Origin: Arthrobacter ramosus
GTDB lineage: Bacteria; Actinomycetota; Actinomycetes; Actinomycetales; Micrococcaceae
NCBI RefSeq assembly: GCF_039535095.1
Contig: NZ_BAAAWN010000001.1
Span: forward strand, 186,001 to 250,000
Direction of reading: 5' to 3'
Length of the DNA stretch: 64,000 nt
Shown: piece by piece, positions 8,601-17,037 of the stretch
How the letters are laid out: every line of letters begins with the position of its first letter
How positions within the stretch are numbered: position 1 is the first letter of the stretch
Notes under the pieces: model-generated
Databases searched by the model: none
What the model was told of the DNA's origin: nothing
The model's input: only the letters and a program-made list of their open reading frames with translations
Position numbers and translations under genes: made by a program

Positions 8601-8656
8601 ACTACTCAGTGTTACTAGCTACTGGTACATAGTACCGCTAAGTAGTGGAAGCGCAA
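8601..8656 (-). promoter_or_regulatory. padR operon promoter with overlapping palindromes
   Basis: Reading leftwards, TTGCGC (8656-8651) and TACTAT (8634-8629) form a sigma70-like promoter with a 16-base spacer. GGTAC-ATA-GTACC (8624-8636) covers the -10 element, and ACTACT (8601-8606) is mirrored by AGTAGT (8641-8646) outside it. This nested symmetry fits a PadR dimer autorepressing the operon. Promoter elements and repeats are read from sequence; binding is inferred. Confidence 0.5.
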
Positions 8657-8684
8657 GCCCCTATGGAAACCGCACTGAGCGCAC

Positions 8685-9464
8685 TCAGGGCCGCTGGAAC
8701 GCGCCGTCCCTCAACAGGGCCACGGCGGTCCCGGCGTCAAGTTCGGCGGCGATCTCGACGTCGTCCGCGTACCCTGCGCCGATCAACTCACGGCCGCTGG
8801 AGCAGCCCCGCAGAACCTCATGGAGCCGGGGTTCGGCAGCGTTGTACACCGCCATCGCGGCATCTGCCTCCGGCGCGAAACCTTCCCTGCCGTCCTCCGG
8901 AGTGAAGCCGCCCCGCCCTGCGGCAGCGAGCCCGGCAATGAAGGCGCCGGCTCCGATATGATCCTCCAGCGCGGGCCGGAGCGAACCGCCGGGCCATAGC
9001 TCGCCGGCCGCGATTACTGCCACCACCGCATCCGGGGGGAGTTCGGACGCCACCCAATCCGCGGTGGCCGCTGCATTACGCAGTGACACGGCCGCGATAA
9101 GGGGGACGTCCCGGGCGAGCTCGTGCGCGATGGATGAGCCGTTGGGCGAAGGCAGCACGATGCGGCTCAACATCCGTGCGTCCCGCAAGCTCGACGGCGA
9201 CAGGCTCAGTCCGCCTCCACCCCGCGGACCAGCCAGCTGGGCATCATGGTGGGCGGCGAAATCCTCGGCCCCGGCGTCCTTCCACGGATACGGGAACACC
9301 ATGGCGCCCCGGTCGACGGCGACACTGACGCATGTGGTGAAGGAGAGGACGTCAACCACGACGGCGAGGTCCGCTCCGGACGCGACCGCACGGGCGCCGT
9401 CGAGCCCCCATTCAAACCTCACCGTGAACGGAAGCTGCCGGTGCACCGTCCCCGCCGTGGTCAT
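8685..9464 (-). CDS. 2-phosphosulfolactate phosphatase (ComB) family protein
   Basis: This 259-residue protein matches the ComB fold: DLAVVVDVLSFTTCVSVAVDRGA near residue 30, LPSPNGSSIAHELA, SLRNAAATADWV and a late VIAAGELWPGGSLRPALEDHIGAGAFI. The family Mg-dependently removes phosphate from 2-phosphosulfolactate in coenzyme M synthesis, but actinobacteria do not make coenzyme M, so the real substrate is unknown. I start at 9464 (MTTAGTVHRQ), where ATGA overlaps the stop of the HD-domain gene. The two genes are therefore coupled and may act on a related phosphorylated compound. Confidence 0.85.
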   Translation of the reverse strand: MTTAGTVHRQLPFTVRFEWGLDGARAVASGADLAVVVDVLSFTTCVSVAVDRGAMVFPYPWKDAGAEDFAAHHDAQLAGPRGGGGLSLSPSSLRDARMLSRIVLPSPNGSSIAHELARDVPLIAAVSLRNAAATADWVASELPPDAVVAVIAAGELWPGGSLRPALEDHIGAGAFIAGLAAAGRGGFTPEDGREGFAPEADAAMAVYNAAEPRLHEVLRGCSSGRELIGAGYADDVEIAAELDAGTAVALLRDGAFQRP

Positions 9465-10330
9465 GACAGTTCGGCCTCCAGGTTGCGGCGGGCGGCCTCG
9501 AGCCACAGGCTTTTGGCGCGTTCACTGTGGAAGAGCGGATCCAAGGCGAGCAGCTGGCGGACGACGGCGGCCCGGCCCGCGGCGAAGTCGGCATCGCCGA
9601 CGTGGGCGTAGTCCTCGCGGACAGCAGCCAGGTAGCGCGCGTAAGCCGCGGGTTCCGCGCCGAGGATGGACAGATCGGCGTCGCACAAGAGGGCACCGGC
9701 GTGGTCTCCCGGTACGGGGTTGTGGGTGGAGGTCAGCCTGACCAGCCGGGCAACGTCGTCGATCACTGGCCCGGGAAGTCCCGCAATGGCCAGCCGGTCT
9801 TCAGCCAGCCTGGCAGACTGCTCTTCGTCCTGCCCTGCGATTCCCTCGTAGACGGCGTCGTGGAACCACGCGGCCAAAGTCACCGAGCGCGCGGGCGGCC
9901 CGGGTTCGGTGAGGAGATCCAAGGCTTCCAGGACCGCCAGCAAATGCGTGCGGCTGTGGTACTTCCGATGGTCCTCGCCCCAGCGTTCGAGCAGCTCGAA
10001 ACCCAGTTCCTCATGTCCCGGAAGTATCGAATTCCAGCGCTCCAGCAAGGGCACGGTGAGGGCCTTGCTGCGTTGGCGGGCGGGGATCCGCAAGCCGCTC
10101 GCGATCAATTTCCGCACCAAAATCCGGGCCTCCACGGGGATGGCACCTGCGGACAGGAGGTCCTGGTAGCGGCGTTCCGGGACGTCGTAGTGGTCGCCGT
10201 CGAAGGCGCGCTCGGGAATCCCCGCGGCCTCGGCGAAGGCATGCAGCTCCTCGAGCGAGGTGTCAGAGACGAGGTGGGAGAACACGGTCCCGTGCGCGGG
10301 CCACAGCGGCGGATCAACGTAGACGGCCAT
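9461..10330 (-). CDS. DUF4031-HD domain fusion protein
   Basis: The first 80 residues (MAVYVDPPLWPAHGTVFSHL onward, with DHYDVPERRYQDLL) match DUF4031. The rest is an HD-type metal-dependent hydrolase: YHSRTHLLAVLEAL, WFHDAVYE (the HD pair), a helical core, and CDADLSILG with the distal Asp. HD proteins usually hydrolyse nucleotides or phosphate esters. The two parts are separate proteins in many genomes, so the fusion suggests a shared substrate. The gene overlaps the downstream ComB-like gene by four bases. Length 289 residues; no membrane segment or signal peptide. Confidence 0.88.
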   Translation of the reverse strand: MAVYVDPPLWPAHGTVFSHLVSDTSLEELHAFAEAAGIPERAFDGDHYDVPERRYQDLLSAGAIPVEARILVRKLIASGLRIPARQRSKALTVPLLERWNSILPGHEELGFELLERWGEDHRKYHSRTHLLAVLEALDLLTEPGPPARSVTLAAWFHDAVYEGIAGQDEEQSARLAEDRLAIAGLPGPVIDDVARLVRLTSTHNPVPGDHAGALLCDADLSILGAEPAAYARYLAAVREDYAHVGDADFAAGRAAVVRQLLALDPLFHSERAKSLWLEAARRNLEAELS

Positions 10331-10347
10331 GGCCTGCGCCCAAGAAA

Positions 10348-10815
10348 CTACGGGTTTTTTCGGGTGGCTACCGCTGAGAGCGCGGTCAGGCCCTTTTCGA
10401 AGTCGCCGCCCACCATCTTCTCCATGTTCATGAACAAAGCGAAGATTTTGCCGAGGCCCTTGTTCTCGCCGGTCATAGTCCAGGTGACACGGGTGCCGTC
10501 CCCTTCGGGCACGAACGTGAACCCCGTGGGGTTGACGGCCTTCATCGGCTTGGTGAATTCAAGGCGGATGTCGATCTTGCCGGGCTCCTCCGAGCCGACG
10601 ATTTCCATGGTTCCGGTGCCGGCCTTGTTGTTGCCGCTCCAGGCATACTTAGCTCCGACGCCGGACTCGTTGCCCGAGTAGCTCCGGCTCAGCTTGGGGT
10701 CAACGGCTTCCCACGGAGACCATTTGGTCCACTCGTGGAAGTTGTTGACGAAGGGGAAGATGTCGGAGGGCGCGGCGGGGATCAGCGCATTGCGAGTGAC
10801 TGTGAAGGGTGCCAT
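10348..10815 (-). CDS. SRPBCC family protein (polyketide cyclase-like)
   Basis: The 155-residue protein has the SRPBCC pattern: short first strand (VTRNALIPAAPSDIFPFVNNFHEWTKWSPWEA), a central set of strands ending in TRVTWTMTGEN, and a long C-terminal helix (MVGGDFEKGLTALSAVA). It belongs to the polyketide cyclase/dehydrase group of ligand-binding proteins. I choose the start at 10815 (MAPFTVTR); an ATG six bases upstream would add two residues, and neither has a clear ribosome site. The gene lies 17 bases upstream of the DUF4031-HD gene on the same strand, so it may share its transcript. Its function is not known. Confidence 0.85.
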   Translation of the reverse strand: MAPFTVTRNALIPAAPSDIFPFVNNFHEWTKWSPWEAVDPKLSRSYSGNESGVGAKYAWSGNNKAGTGTMEIVGSEEPGKIDIRLEFTKPMKAVNPTGFTFVPEGDGTRVTWTMTGENKGLGKIFALFMNMEKMVGGDFEKGLTALSAVATRKNP

Positions 10816-10933
10816 GTGCATATCGTACGGTGCTTTGTCGGGATCGTGGGTGCGGGCCGCGCGCTGCGTTCCGGCACGCAGCCCACGGCCCGGACCCACG
10901 GTTTCGACGGCGGGTGCCGCCGCGGGTGCTGCG

Positions 10934-11272
10934 TTACATGCCCGGGATGTCGAGCGCTTCGTAGACGGTGATCGAGGCTTCGGGTGCCATGAGGAAATGG
11001 GGGTGGCCTTCGAGGAGCTTCAGGGCTCCGTCCATGTCCTCGGCCTGCAGGACGCTGTAACCGCCCACTCCGGTCTCTGCATCGGATACTCCGGAGTTCC
11101 CGACCACCTTGCCGCCGCCGAGTGGCGTGCCAAGATCGGCAATCCCGTCGCCGGCTTTCGCGGCCCAGTCCATCCACAGCTTCATGCCTTCGGCTGCTGC
11201 TTCGGGGGTGCTGTCAGCCATGGCCGATTCTGCCGATTGCGGTGCATTGTAGAGAACGACGAACTTCTTCAT
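10934..11272 (-). CDS. YCII-related domain protein
   Basis: This is a 112-residue ferredoxin-like protein of the YCII family, with MKKFVVLYNAP at the start, GMKLWMDWAAKAGDGIADLGTPLGG in the middle and SVLQAEDMDGALKLLEGHPHF near the end. Family members are small dimers with a conserved Asp/His pair; several act with extracytoplasmic-function sigma factors or as minor enzymes, but no sigma factor gene is next to it here. An AAGGA lies 6 bases before the ATG. It is probably transcribed with the SRPBCC gene downstream, after a gap of 118 bases. Confidence 0.88.
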   Translation of the reverse strand: MKKFVVLYNAPQSAESAMADSTPEAAAEGMKLWMDWAAKAGDGIADLGTPLGGGKVVGNSGVSDAETGVGGYSVLQAEDMDGALKLLEGHPHFLMAPEASITVYEALDIPGM

Positions 11273-11434
11273 TGCGTGTCCTTTTTCTCATGCTCGCCAG
11301 GGGGTGTTCCGCCCGGTCACACCTGATCCTAGGGCTACGAGTCGGAAACAGCGAGGGGCTTTTCAACGTAAGCGGTGAAGGCTATGGACAGCGGTTTCGC
11401 CGTCGGCAAACATGGAGCAGGAGGTATGATTCGT

Positions 11435-11463
11435 CAAAGTTGAGCATAGTAGACTCAACTTTG
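11435..11463 (+). promoter_or_regulatory. HAIR element (HspR operator) upstream of clpB
   Basis: CAAAGTTGAG (11435-11444) and CTCAACTTTG (11454-11463) are perfect 10-bp inverted arms with a 9-base spacer. The inner TTGAG-N9-CTCAA equals the HAIR consensus bound by the heat-shock repressor HspR in actinobacteria. It sits 34 bases before the clpB ATG, over the likely promoter (TATGAT at 11425-11430 just upstream). HspR itself is not encoded in this window. Confidence 0.9.
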
Positions 11464-11496
11464 AGAAACAGTCGTCTTCCCGAGAGGAGCTCTTCC

Positions 11497-14166
11497 ATGG
11501 ACGTCAAATTCACCACCAAGAGCCAGGAGGCTCTTTCCGCAGCGGCCATGAACGCTTCGACCGCCGGAAATCCGCAGCTGGAGCCGGCTCACCTACTCAA
11601 AGCGCTCATGGACCAGCGCGAGGGCGTCGCCGTTGCGCTGTTGCGCGCCACTGGAGCGGACCCGGATGCCGTGAGCGTTCAGGCGAGTTCGGCCATCAAG
11701 GCCCTGCCGTCGTCGTCGGGCAGTTCCGTGCAGCAAGCGCAGCTTTCCCGTCCTTCCATGCAGGCCATCCAGGCCGCCCAGAACGAGGCTGAGAAGCTCG
11801 GCGACTCCTTCGTGTCCACTGAGCACCTCCTCTTGGGGCTCTCTGCCGGTAGCGACGCCGTAGGGAAGCTACTGCGCGACGCCGGCGCCTCCCACCAAGC
11901 GCTCCTCGCCGCCCTGCCGGGTGTCCGTGGCGACCGGAAAGTCACCTCACAAGACCCGGAAAACACCTTCCAGGCCCTCGAGAAATACGGTATGGACCTC
12001 ACAGCCGTCGCGCGCTCCGGCAAGCTGGATCCCGTGATCGGGCGGGACAGCGAAATCCGACGGGTCGTCCAGGTCCTGAGCCGCCGCACCAAGAACAACC
12101 CCGTGCTGATCGGTGAACCCGGCGTCGGCAAGACCGCCGTCGTCGAAGGGCTCGCCCAACGCATGGTGGCCGGCGACGTCCCGGAAAGCCTGCGGGGCAA
12201 GACCCTGATCGCGCTGGACCTCGCGTCCATGGTGGCCGGAGCGAAGTACCGCGGCGAATTCGAGGAACGGCTCAAGGCGGTGCTGGAGGAGATCAAGAAC
12301 TCCAACGGGCAGATCGTCACGTTCATCGACGAAATCCATACGGTGGTGGGCGCCGGTGCTACCGGCGAAAGCGCCATGGACGCAGGCAACATGCTCAAGC
12401 CAATGCTGGCCCGCGGCGAGCTGCGGCTCATCGGTGCCACCACCCTGGATGAGTACCGCGAGAATGTCGAGAAGGACCCTGCCCTGGAACGCCGCTTCCA
12501 GCAGGTCTACGTGGGTGAGCCGAGCGTGGAGGACACCATCGGGATTCTCCGCGGCCTCAAGGAACGGTACGAGGCCCACCACAAGGTGGCCATCGCCGAC
12601 TCCGCCTTGGTAGCCGCCGCCACGCTCTCCAACCGCTACATCTCGGGCCGGCAGTTGCCTGACAAGGCCATCGACCTCGTGGACGAGGCCGCGTCCCGGC
12701 TGCGCATGGAAATCGACTCGGCTCCCGAGGAGATCGACCAGCTTCGCCGTGCCGTGGACCGTCTCACCATGGAGGAATTGGCCCTCGCCCGCGAGACTGA
12801 CGCGGCCTCCATCGAACGACTCGCTGCGCTGCGCGCGGACAAGGCGGACAAGAAGGAAGCCCTGGCGGCATTGAACGCCCGTTGGGAATCCGAGAAGGCC
12901 GGGCTCAACCGTGTCGGTGACCTCAAGGCAAAAATCGACGAATTACGTTCGGCCGCCGAAAAGTACCAGCGCGAAGGCGACCTTGAAGCTGCCTCGCGCA
13001 TTCTCTACGGCGAACTGCCCGCGTTGGAGCGCGAGCTCAGCGCAGCCGCCGAGGAAGAGTCAGCCCGGGAAGCGCGGGGTGAAGCGAAGCCCGCCCTGAT
13101 GGTCGCGGACGAAGTCACGGCGGACGATATCGCCGAGGTCATTTCGGCCTGGACGGGCATCCCCGCCGGCCGCATGCTGCAGGGAGAATCCCAGAAGCTG
13201 CTGCACATGGAAGAGGAGATCGGAAAGCGGCTGATCGGCCAGTCCAAGGCTGTGGCTGCTGTCTCCGACGCCGTCCGACGCGCCCGTGCGGGCATCAGCG
13301 ACCCCAACCGCCCGACGGGTTCGTTCCTGTTCCTGGGCCCCACCGGCGTCGGCAAAACCGAGCTCGCCAAGGCACTCGCGGACTTCCTGTTCGACGACGA
13401 ACGCGCCATGGTGCGGATCGACATGTCCGAGTACGGGGAGAAGCACTCCGTGGCCCGGCTGGTCGGCGCCCCTCCCGGATACGTGGGCTACGAGGAAGGC
13501 GGGCAGCTGACTGAGGCGGTCCGCCGCCGCCCATACTCCGTGATCCTGCTCGACGAGGTGGAGAAGGCCCACCCGGAAGTGTTCGACATCCTCCTGCAAG
13601 TGCTCGACGACGGTCGCCTCACCGACGGGCAGGGCCGCACTGTGGACTTCCGGAACACCATCCTGGTGTTGACCTCCAACTCGGGCAGCCAGTTCCTTGT
13701 GGATCCAACGCTGGACGCCACGGCGAAGCGGAATGCGGTCATGGCCGTGGTCAACGCGTCCTTCAAGCCGGAGTTCCTCAACCGGCTCGACGAGATTGTC
13801 CTGTTCGATCCGCTCAGCGTGGACGAGCTCGCCAGGATCGTCGAGCTGCACGTGGACGAGCTGACCAAGCGGCTGCACGACCGCCGGCTCACCCTTGAGG
13901 TCAGTGACGGCGCCCGTGCCTGGCTCGCGATGTCCGGTTACGATCCCGCGTACGGCGCCCGTCCGTTGCGACGGCTGGTCCAACGCGAGATCGGCGACCG
14001 CTTGGCCAAGGAGATCCTCGCCGGAGAGATCGCGGACGGCGACACGGTACTGGTGGACACCGCGGCCGACGTCGACGAACTCACCATCGAGGGGCTCGAA
14101 GCTTTGACAGGTCCCGACGGCGGGGCCCCGGCGGGTAGCGGCCTGACGGTGAGGCGGAAGGACTAA
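11497..14166 (+). CDS. clpB: ATP-dependent chaperone ClpB (disaggregase)
   Basis: The 889-residue protein has the full Hsp104/ClpB layout: N-terminal double Clp repeat (1-150), first AAA+ module with Walker A GEPGVGKT and Walker [13 protein letters not shown], the coiled-coil middle domain (about 410-540, rich in Glu/Arg/Ala), second AAA+ module with Walker A GPTGVGKT and Walker [16 protein letters not shown], and the C-terminal D2 small domain. No ClpP-binding loop is seen, so it is ClpB and not ClpC. It pulls proteins out of aggregates with DnaK/DnaJ. GAGAGGAG precedes the ATG at 11497; longer in-frame extensions upstream run through the HAIR operator and are not used. Confidence 0.97.
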   Translation: MDVKFTTKSQEALSAAAMNASTAGNPQLEPAHLLKALMDQREGVAVALLRATGADPDAVSVQASSAIKALPSSSGSSVQQAQLSRPSMQAIQAAQNEAEKLGDSFVSTEHLLLGLSAGSDAVGKLLRDAGASHQALLAALPGVRGDRKVTSQDPENTFQALEKYGMDLTAVARSGKLDPVIGRDSEIRRVVQVLSRRTKNNPVLIGEPGVGKTAVVEGLAQRMVAGDVPESLRGKTLIALDLASMVAGAKYRGEFEERLKAVLEEIKNSNGQIVTFIDEIHTVVGAGATGESAMDAGNMLKPMLARGELRLIGATTLDEYRENVEKDPALERRFQQVYVGEPSVEDTIGILRGLKERYEAHHKVAIADSALVAAATLSNRYISGRQLPDKAIDLVDEAASRLRMEIDSAPEEIDQLRRAVDRLTMEELALARETDAASIERLAALRADKADKKEALAALNARWESEKAGLNRVGDLKAKIDELRSAAEKYQREGDLEAASRILYGELPALERELSAAAEEESAREARGEAKPALMVADEVTADDIAEVISAWTGIPAGRMLQGESQKLLHMEEEIGKRLIGQSKAVAAVSDAVRRARAGISDPNRPTGSFLFLGPTGVGKTELAKALADFLFDDERAMVRIDMSEYGEKHSVARLVGAPPGYVGYEEGGQLTEAVRRRPYSVILLDEVEKAHPEVFDILLQVLDDGRLTDGQGRTVDFRNTILVLTSNSGSQFLVDPTLDATAKRNAVMAVVNASFKPEFLNRLDEIVLFDPLSVDELARIVELHVDELTKRLHDRRLTLEVSDGARAWLAMSGYDPAYGARPLRRLVQREIGDRLAKEILAGEIADGDTVLVDTAADVDELTIEGLEALTGPDGGAPAGSGLTVRRKD

Positions 14167-14206
14167 CTGCGGCCGACTGGCCTGGCCGCCGGGACGGCCG
14201 GATGGA

Positions 14207-14902
14207 CTACTTTTGCAGCACGGATTCCTTGAGTGTGTTCCCCGAGTTCACCACGATGAAGCAGTCCACGCGGCGGTCGCCGTTGTCCCAGCTGGTGGCG
14301 CTCGGGTACACGTTCTGCTGCAGGAGCGCGTACTTCGTGGAGGCCTCGTTGAGCATCACATCACGGCAGATTTCGCGGCCTTTGTCACGCAAGGCAGTGG
14401 CGCCGGGGAAGGTGTCGTCAGCCTTGTACCGGAAGATGGCGCCCAGCTGGGCCGAGTGATCGGTGGTGCAGTCCACCACTTTGGACTTGGTGGCGTTGGA
14501 GTCGAAATCGGCGAAGCAATCGCCCAGCTGGTAGTCCTTTGCCTCGACGTCCGCGGGGAGGGGGCCGCGGCTGGTGGACGTGGCCGGTACGGGGGTGGGC
14601 GCGGCCACCGGATGGTTGGCCAAGGCTCCAACGAGGACCCAGATCACTACCCCGATGAGGATCAATACAGCCAGCACAATGCCGCCAATGATGAGCCGAT
14701 ACCGCGTTATGGCGTCCAGGGCAGTCCGCAGGGACGAGCCTTTTTCGGAGGGAAAGCCGTCCTCGGGCCCGGTTTCGCCAGGCATGCCGGTATCCGGGTA
14801 ATTGCCCGAAGTCCCCGGATACCCGGTCCCTGAACCAGGGTCTACCGGCGACTCGTTGTCGCCTGCACCGTTTTTGCCCGGGATCGTGTTGTCCTGGCCC
14901 AT
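14207..14902 (-). CDS. Septum-formation family membrane protein
   Basis: The 231-residue protein has a Gly/Pro/Asp-rich cytosolic N-terminus (1-60), one membrane helix (about 70-92) and an extracytoplasmic domain of the septum formation family: YQLGDCFADFD, VVDCTTDHSAQLGAI, EICRDVM and DRRVDCFIVV. Its four cysteines likely form two disulfides outside the cell. Such proteins occur in many actinobacteria near the division or envelope machinery; the exact role is not settled. The gene faces clpB tail to tail with 40 bases between, where GGCCG-N6-CGGCC followed by ACTACTTTTG may act as a weak shared terminator. Confidence 0.85.
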   Translation of the reverse strand: MGQDNTIPGKNGAGDNESPVDPGSGTGYPGTSGNYPDTGMPGETGPEDGFPSEKGSSLRTALDAITRYRLIIGGIVLAVLILIGVVIWVLVGALANHPVAAPTPVPATSTSRGPLPADVEAKDYQLGDCFADFDSNATKSKVVDCTTDHSAQLGAIFRYKADDTFPGATALRDKGREICRDVMLNEASTKYALLQQNVYPSATSWDNGDRRVDCFIVVNSGNTLKESVLQK

Positions 14903-15033
14903 GTCTGAGTTTGCTGCCTTTCATGCGTGCGGCCCGATATTAGGGCGACTCTACCCAAGTTTTTCATGCCAATGAATGGAGATACTGCCAAGTGGAACTG
15001 TGACGCCGCTTTCGCGAAGGTCGTGGCACGCAG

Positions 15034-15061
15034 TTGCTCCAGAAAGCATGTAATCTAGACA
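15034..15061 (+). promoter_or_regulatory. Promoter of the DUF3073 gene
   Basis: TTGCTC (15034-15039) and TAGACA (15056-15061) are separated by 16 bases and point to the DUF3073 gene, leaving a leader of about 78 bases. The AAGGGGGT ribosome site lies six bases before the ATG. The promoter is predicted by motif only. Confidence 0.45.
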
Positions 15062-15145
15062 TACGACAAATTGACCAAACATTCCGGGGCCTCACCGATC
15101 GCCAAGGTGACCACCTCCGGTCCAAGTACAAAAGGGGGTCACGCC

Positions 15146-15379
15146 ATGGGGCGCGGCCGTCAAAAGGCAAAAGCTACCAAGCAGGCTCGGGACATCAAGT
15201 ACTACTCCCCGAACACTGACTATTCGGCCCTTCAGCGGGAGCTGACTGGGCCATCAAGTCGTGCGACGAGCCGATTCGCGGACGATCCGCCGGAGCCGGA
15301 CTACTCGGCTTACGAGGACAAGTACGCACAGGACTTGGAAGACGATGACGACGAGGTAGACACCCGCCGTATCGGATAG
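15146..15379 (+). CDS. DUF3073 family protein
   Basis: The 77-residue protein starts MGRGRQKAKATKQARDIKYY, a basic, conserved segment that suggests nucleic-acid binding, and ends with an acidic tail (DLEDDDDEVDTRRIG). It matches DUF3073, a family found across actinobacteria and, as I recall for Streptomyces, encoded beside purM and close to bldC. Here purM lies about 4 kb away and the space holds an IS630 element, a MITE-like palindrome and three other genes. The start at 15146 has a good AAGGGGG site; an in-frame extension to 15071 would cross the promoter. Function unknown. Confidence 0.9.
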   Translation: MGRGRQKAKATKQARDIKYYSPNTDYSALQRELTGPSSRATSRFADDPPEPDYSAYEDKYAQDLEDDDDEVDTRRIG

Positions 15380-15474
15380 CTGTAGCAACAATCAGGTGCC
15401 TTTCGGCATCGAGTTGCGTACCGCCGTCGTACACGAAGTCATTTAGCATCCCCAGATGCCTCCCGAAACACAGA

Positions 15475-15529
15475 GCCCGTAGGGCGCGCCATGATTGGCG
15501 TGCGCTACGGGCCTTTTCGTTTCCCTTTT
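15475..15529 (+). terminator. Rho-independent terminator after DUF3073
   Basis: GCCCGTAG (15475-15482) pairs with CTACGGGC (15505-15512), and the inner GGCGCGCCA and TGGCGTGCG extend the stem to about 17 pairs. The T-rich run TTTTCGTTTCCCTTTT follows at once. This is the strongest intrinsic terminator in the window and lies 95 bases after the DUF3073 stop. Confidence 0.85.
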
Positions 15530-15611
15530 GCCGGACCAAGGCGTTTTCTAGGACAAAACGGTGTAAATCCCCGGCGGGTGATGTCCGTCCCGGGATCGTC
15601 TTCGCTCGGAT

Positions 15612-15709
15612 GTCGGATTCTGCTTAATCATTCGAATGGATAAATTCCGGGCCCGCGGAATCACGGGACCGGCAACTTCGGCGAAGAGAATGATCCAGCA
15701 GAATCCGAC
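15612..15709. repeat. 98-bp MITE-like palindromic element
   Basis: A 22-base left arm (15612-15633, beginning GTCGGATTCTGCT) and right arm (15688-15709, ending AGCAGAATCCGAC) match as inverted repeats at 20 of 22 positions. The two mismatches are adjacent. The middle holds further short palindromes (ATTCCG/CGGAAT and CTTCG/CGAAG). There is no reading frame of note. The layout is that of a MITE or an IS relic. I see no clear target duplication, and the arms are unrelated to the IS630 ends located 24 bases away. Confidence 0.6.
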
Positions 15710-15732
15710 GGTGTCCATAGATCCTCGAACTA

Positions 15733-15753
15733 GTGTCCTGCGCCTGAAATTCG
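15733..15753 (+). repeat. IS630 left terminal inverted repeat
   Basis: The repeat starts GTGTCCTGCGCCTGAAATTC and is an exact reverse complement of bases 16844-16864. It follows directly on the target TA. Confidence 0.95.
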
Positions 15754-15775
15754 CTTCGTAATTATAGAATGGGGT

Positions 15776-16867
15776 ATGGCGAACGTTGGACGGCCGAAGG
15801 CCCCACTGGAACTGTCGGATGAAGAGCGGGAAACGCTGTCCCGGTGGGCCCGCAGGTCCAAGTCGGCACAGGCGCTGGCCACGCGCTCCAAGATCGTGCT
15901 GGGCAGCGCCGAGGGCCTGAGCAACATGGACGTGGGCGTCCGGTGCGGAGTCGAACCTCATACGGTAGCGAAGTGGCGGCGCCGTTTCCTGGAGCGCCGG
16001 CTGGACGGGTTGGTCGATGATCCCAGACCCGGCCGTCCTGCAAGTATCACCAGCGATCAGGTCGAGGATGTCGTGGTTGCGACGCTGGAATCGACGCCGA
16101 AGAACGCCACGCACTGGTCAAGGGCGAAGATGGCTGAGCGGTCGGGTCTGTCGAAGTCCACGATCGGGCGGATCTGGAAGGCGTTCGAGCTCAAGCCCCA
16201 CCGCGCAGACGGGTTCAAGCTCTCGAACGACCCCTTCTTCGTGGAGAAGGTGTACGACGTCGTGGGTCTGTACCTGAATCCGCCCGAATCAGCCGTGGTG
16301 CTCAGTGTGGATGAGAAGTCGCAGGTCCAGGCTCTGGCCCGGTCCCAGCCGGCCTTCCCAATGATGCCAGGGATGCCGGAGAAGCGGACCCACGACTACG
16401 TCCGGCACGGGACCACAACCCTGTTCGCGGCGCTGAACACCGCGGACGGGTCCGTGATCTCCAGCCTGCACCGCAAACACCGGGCCATCGAATTCAGGAA
16501 GTTCCTGGCCAAGATCGACGCTCAGGTCCCCGAGGGCCTGGACGTGCACCTGATCTGCGACAACTACCAGACCCATAAGACGCCTGTTGTGAAGACGTGG
16601 CTGCAGAACCACCCGCGTTTCCACATGCATTTCACTCCGACTTACTCATCCTGGCTGAACCAGGTCGAGCGGTTCTTCGGATTCGTCACTGAAGACCTCC
16701 TGCGCCGCAGCGACCACCGCAGCGTCCAGGCGCTCGAGTCCGACATCCGCAAATGGGTCAGTGAATGGAACACCAACCCCACACCCTTCACCTGGACCAA
16801 GACGGCAGAACAGATTCTCGAATCAATCGGCCGACTTCTGAACCGAATTTCAGGCGCAGGACACTAG
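15776..16867 (+). CDS. IS630-family transposase
   Basis: The 363-residue protein begins with a helix-turn-helix region (ERETLSRWARRSKSAQALATRSKIV, then CGVEPHTVAKWRRRFL) and a second HTH (SGLSKSTIGRIW), followed by the DDE catalytic core: Asp179 in LSVDEKSQ, Asp262 in HLICDNYQTHK and Glu298 in SSWLNQVERFFG. The D-to-E spacing of 36 is usual for IS630. Cut-and-paste movement into TA is expected. The reading frame runs through the right inverted repeat, and its TAG stop is made from the duplicated TA plus the G of the host DNA. No frameshift or missing residue is seen. Confidence 0.96.
   Translation: MANVGRPKAPLELSDEERETLSRWARRSKSAQALATRSKIVLGSAEGLSNMDVGVRCGVEPHTVAKWRRRFLERRLDGLVDDPRPGRPASITSDQVEDVVVATLESTPKNATHWSRAKMAERSGLSKSTIGRIWKAFELKPHRADGFKLSNDPFFVEKVYDVVGLYLNPPESAVVLSVDEKSQVQALARSQPAFPMMPGMPEKRTHDYVRHGTTTLFAALNTADGSVISSLHRKHRAIEFRKFLAKIDAQVPEGLDVHLICDNYQTHKTPVVKTWLQNHPRFHMHFTPTYSSWLNQVERFFGFVTEDLLRRSDHRSVQALESDIRKWVSEWNTNPTPFTWTKTAEQILESIGRLLNRISGAGH
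16844..16864 (-). repeat. IS630 right terminal inverted repeat
   Basis: This is the exact 21-bp reverse complement of the left end. It also codes for the last residues of the transposase (RISGAGH). Confidence 0.95.
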
Positions 16868-17000
16868 CTTCGCTTACCGGAAGCCATTGCCAGGCGACAG
16901 CGGCGATCAGGCAGCAACACGAACCGACGCAGATCCCTATAACCCCAAGGCGTTTTTTTCGGCAGTTCTGTAGGTGTTGATAGTGCGCTCTCGAAAGTTG

Positions 17001-17037
17001 TTGACAGAATGCGTTAGTGGCGGCTAACGTATTAATC
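17001..17037 (+). promoter_or_regulatory. Leaderless promoter and ArsR-type operator
   Basis: TTGACA (17001-17006) and TAACGT (17025-17030) form a promoter with an 18-base spacer. The next ATG is 7 bases after the -10 element, so transcription would start at or next to the start codon. CGTTAG (17012-17017) and CTAACG (17024-17029) are perfect inverted arms between the two boxes, the likely site for the ArsR protein encoded just downstream. Confidence 0.65.

Larger units (their letters stand above)
15733..16864 (+). mobile_element. IS630-family insertion sequence
   Basis: The element is 1132 bp, bounded by perfect 21-bp terminal inverted repeats and a duplicated TA (15731-15732 and 16865-16866). 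Removing it restores C-TA-G, the target preferred by IS630 itself. It carries one transposase gene filling nearly the whole length. Ends, target duplication and transposase are intact, so it may still move or have moved recently. It sits between the DUF3073 terminator region and the ArsR gene. Confidence 0.95.
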
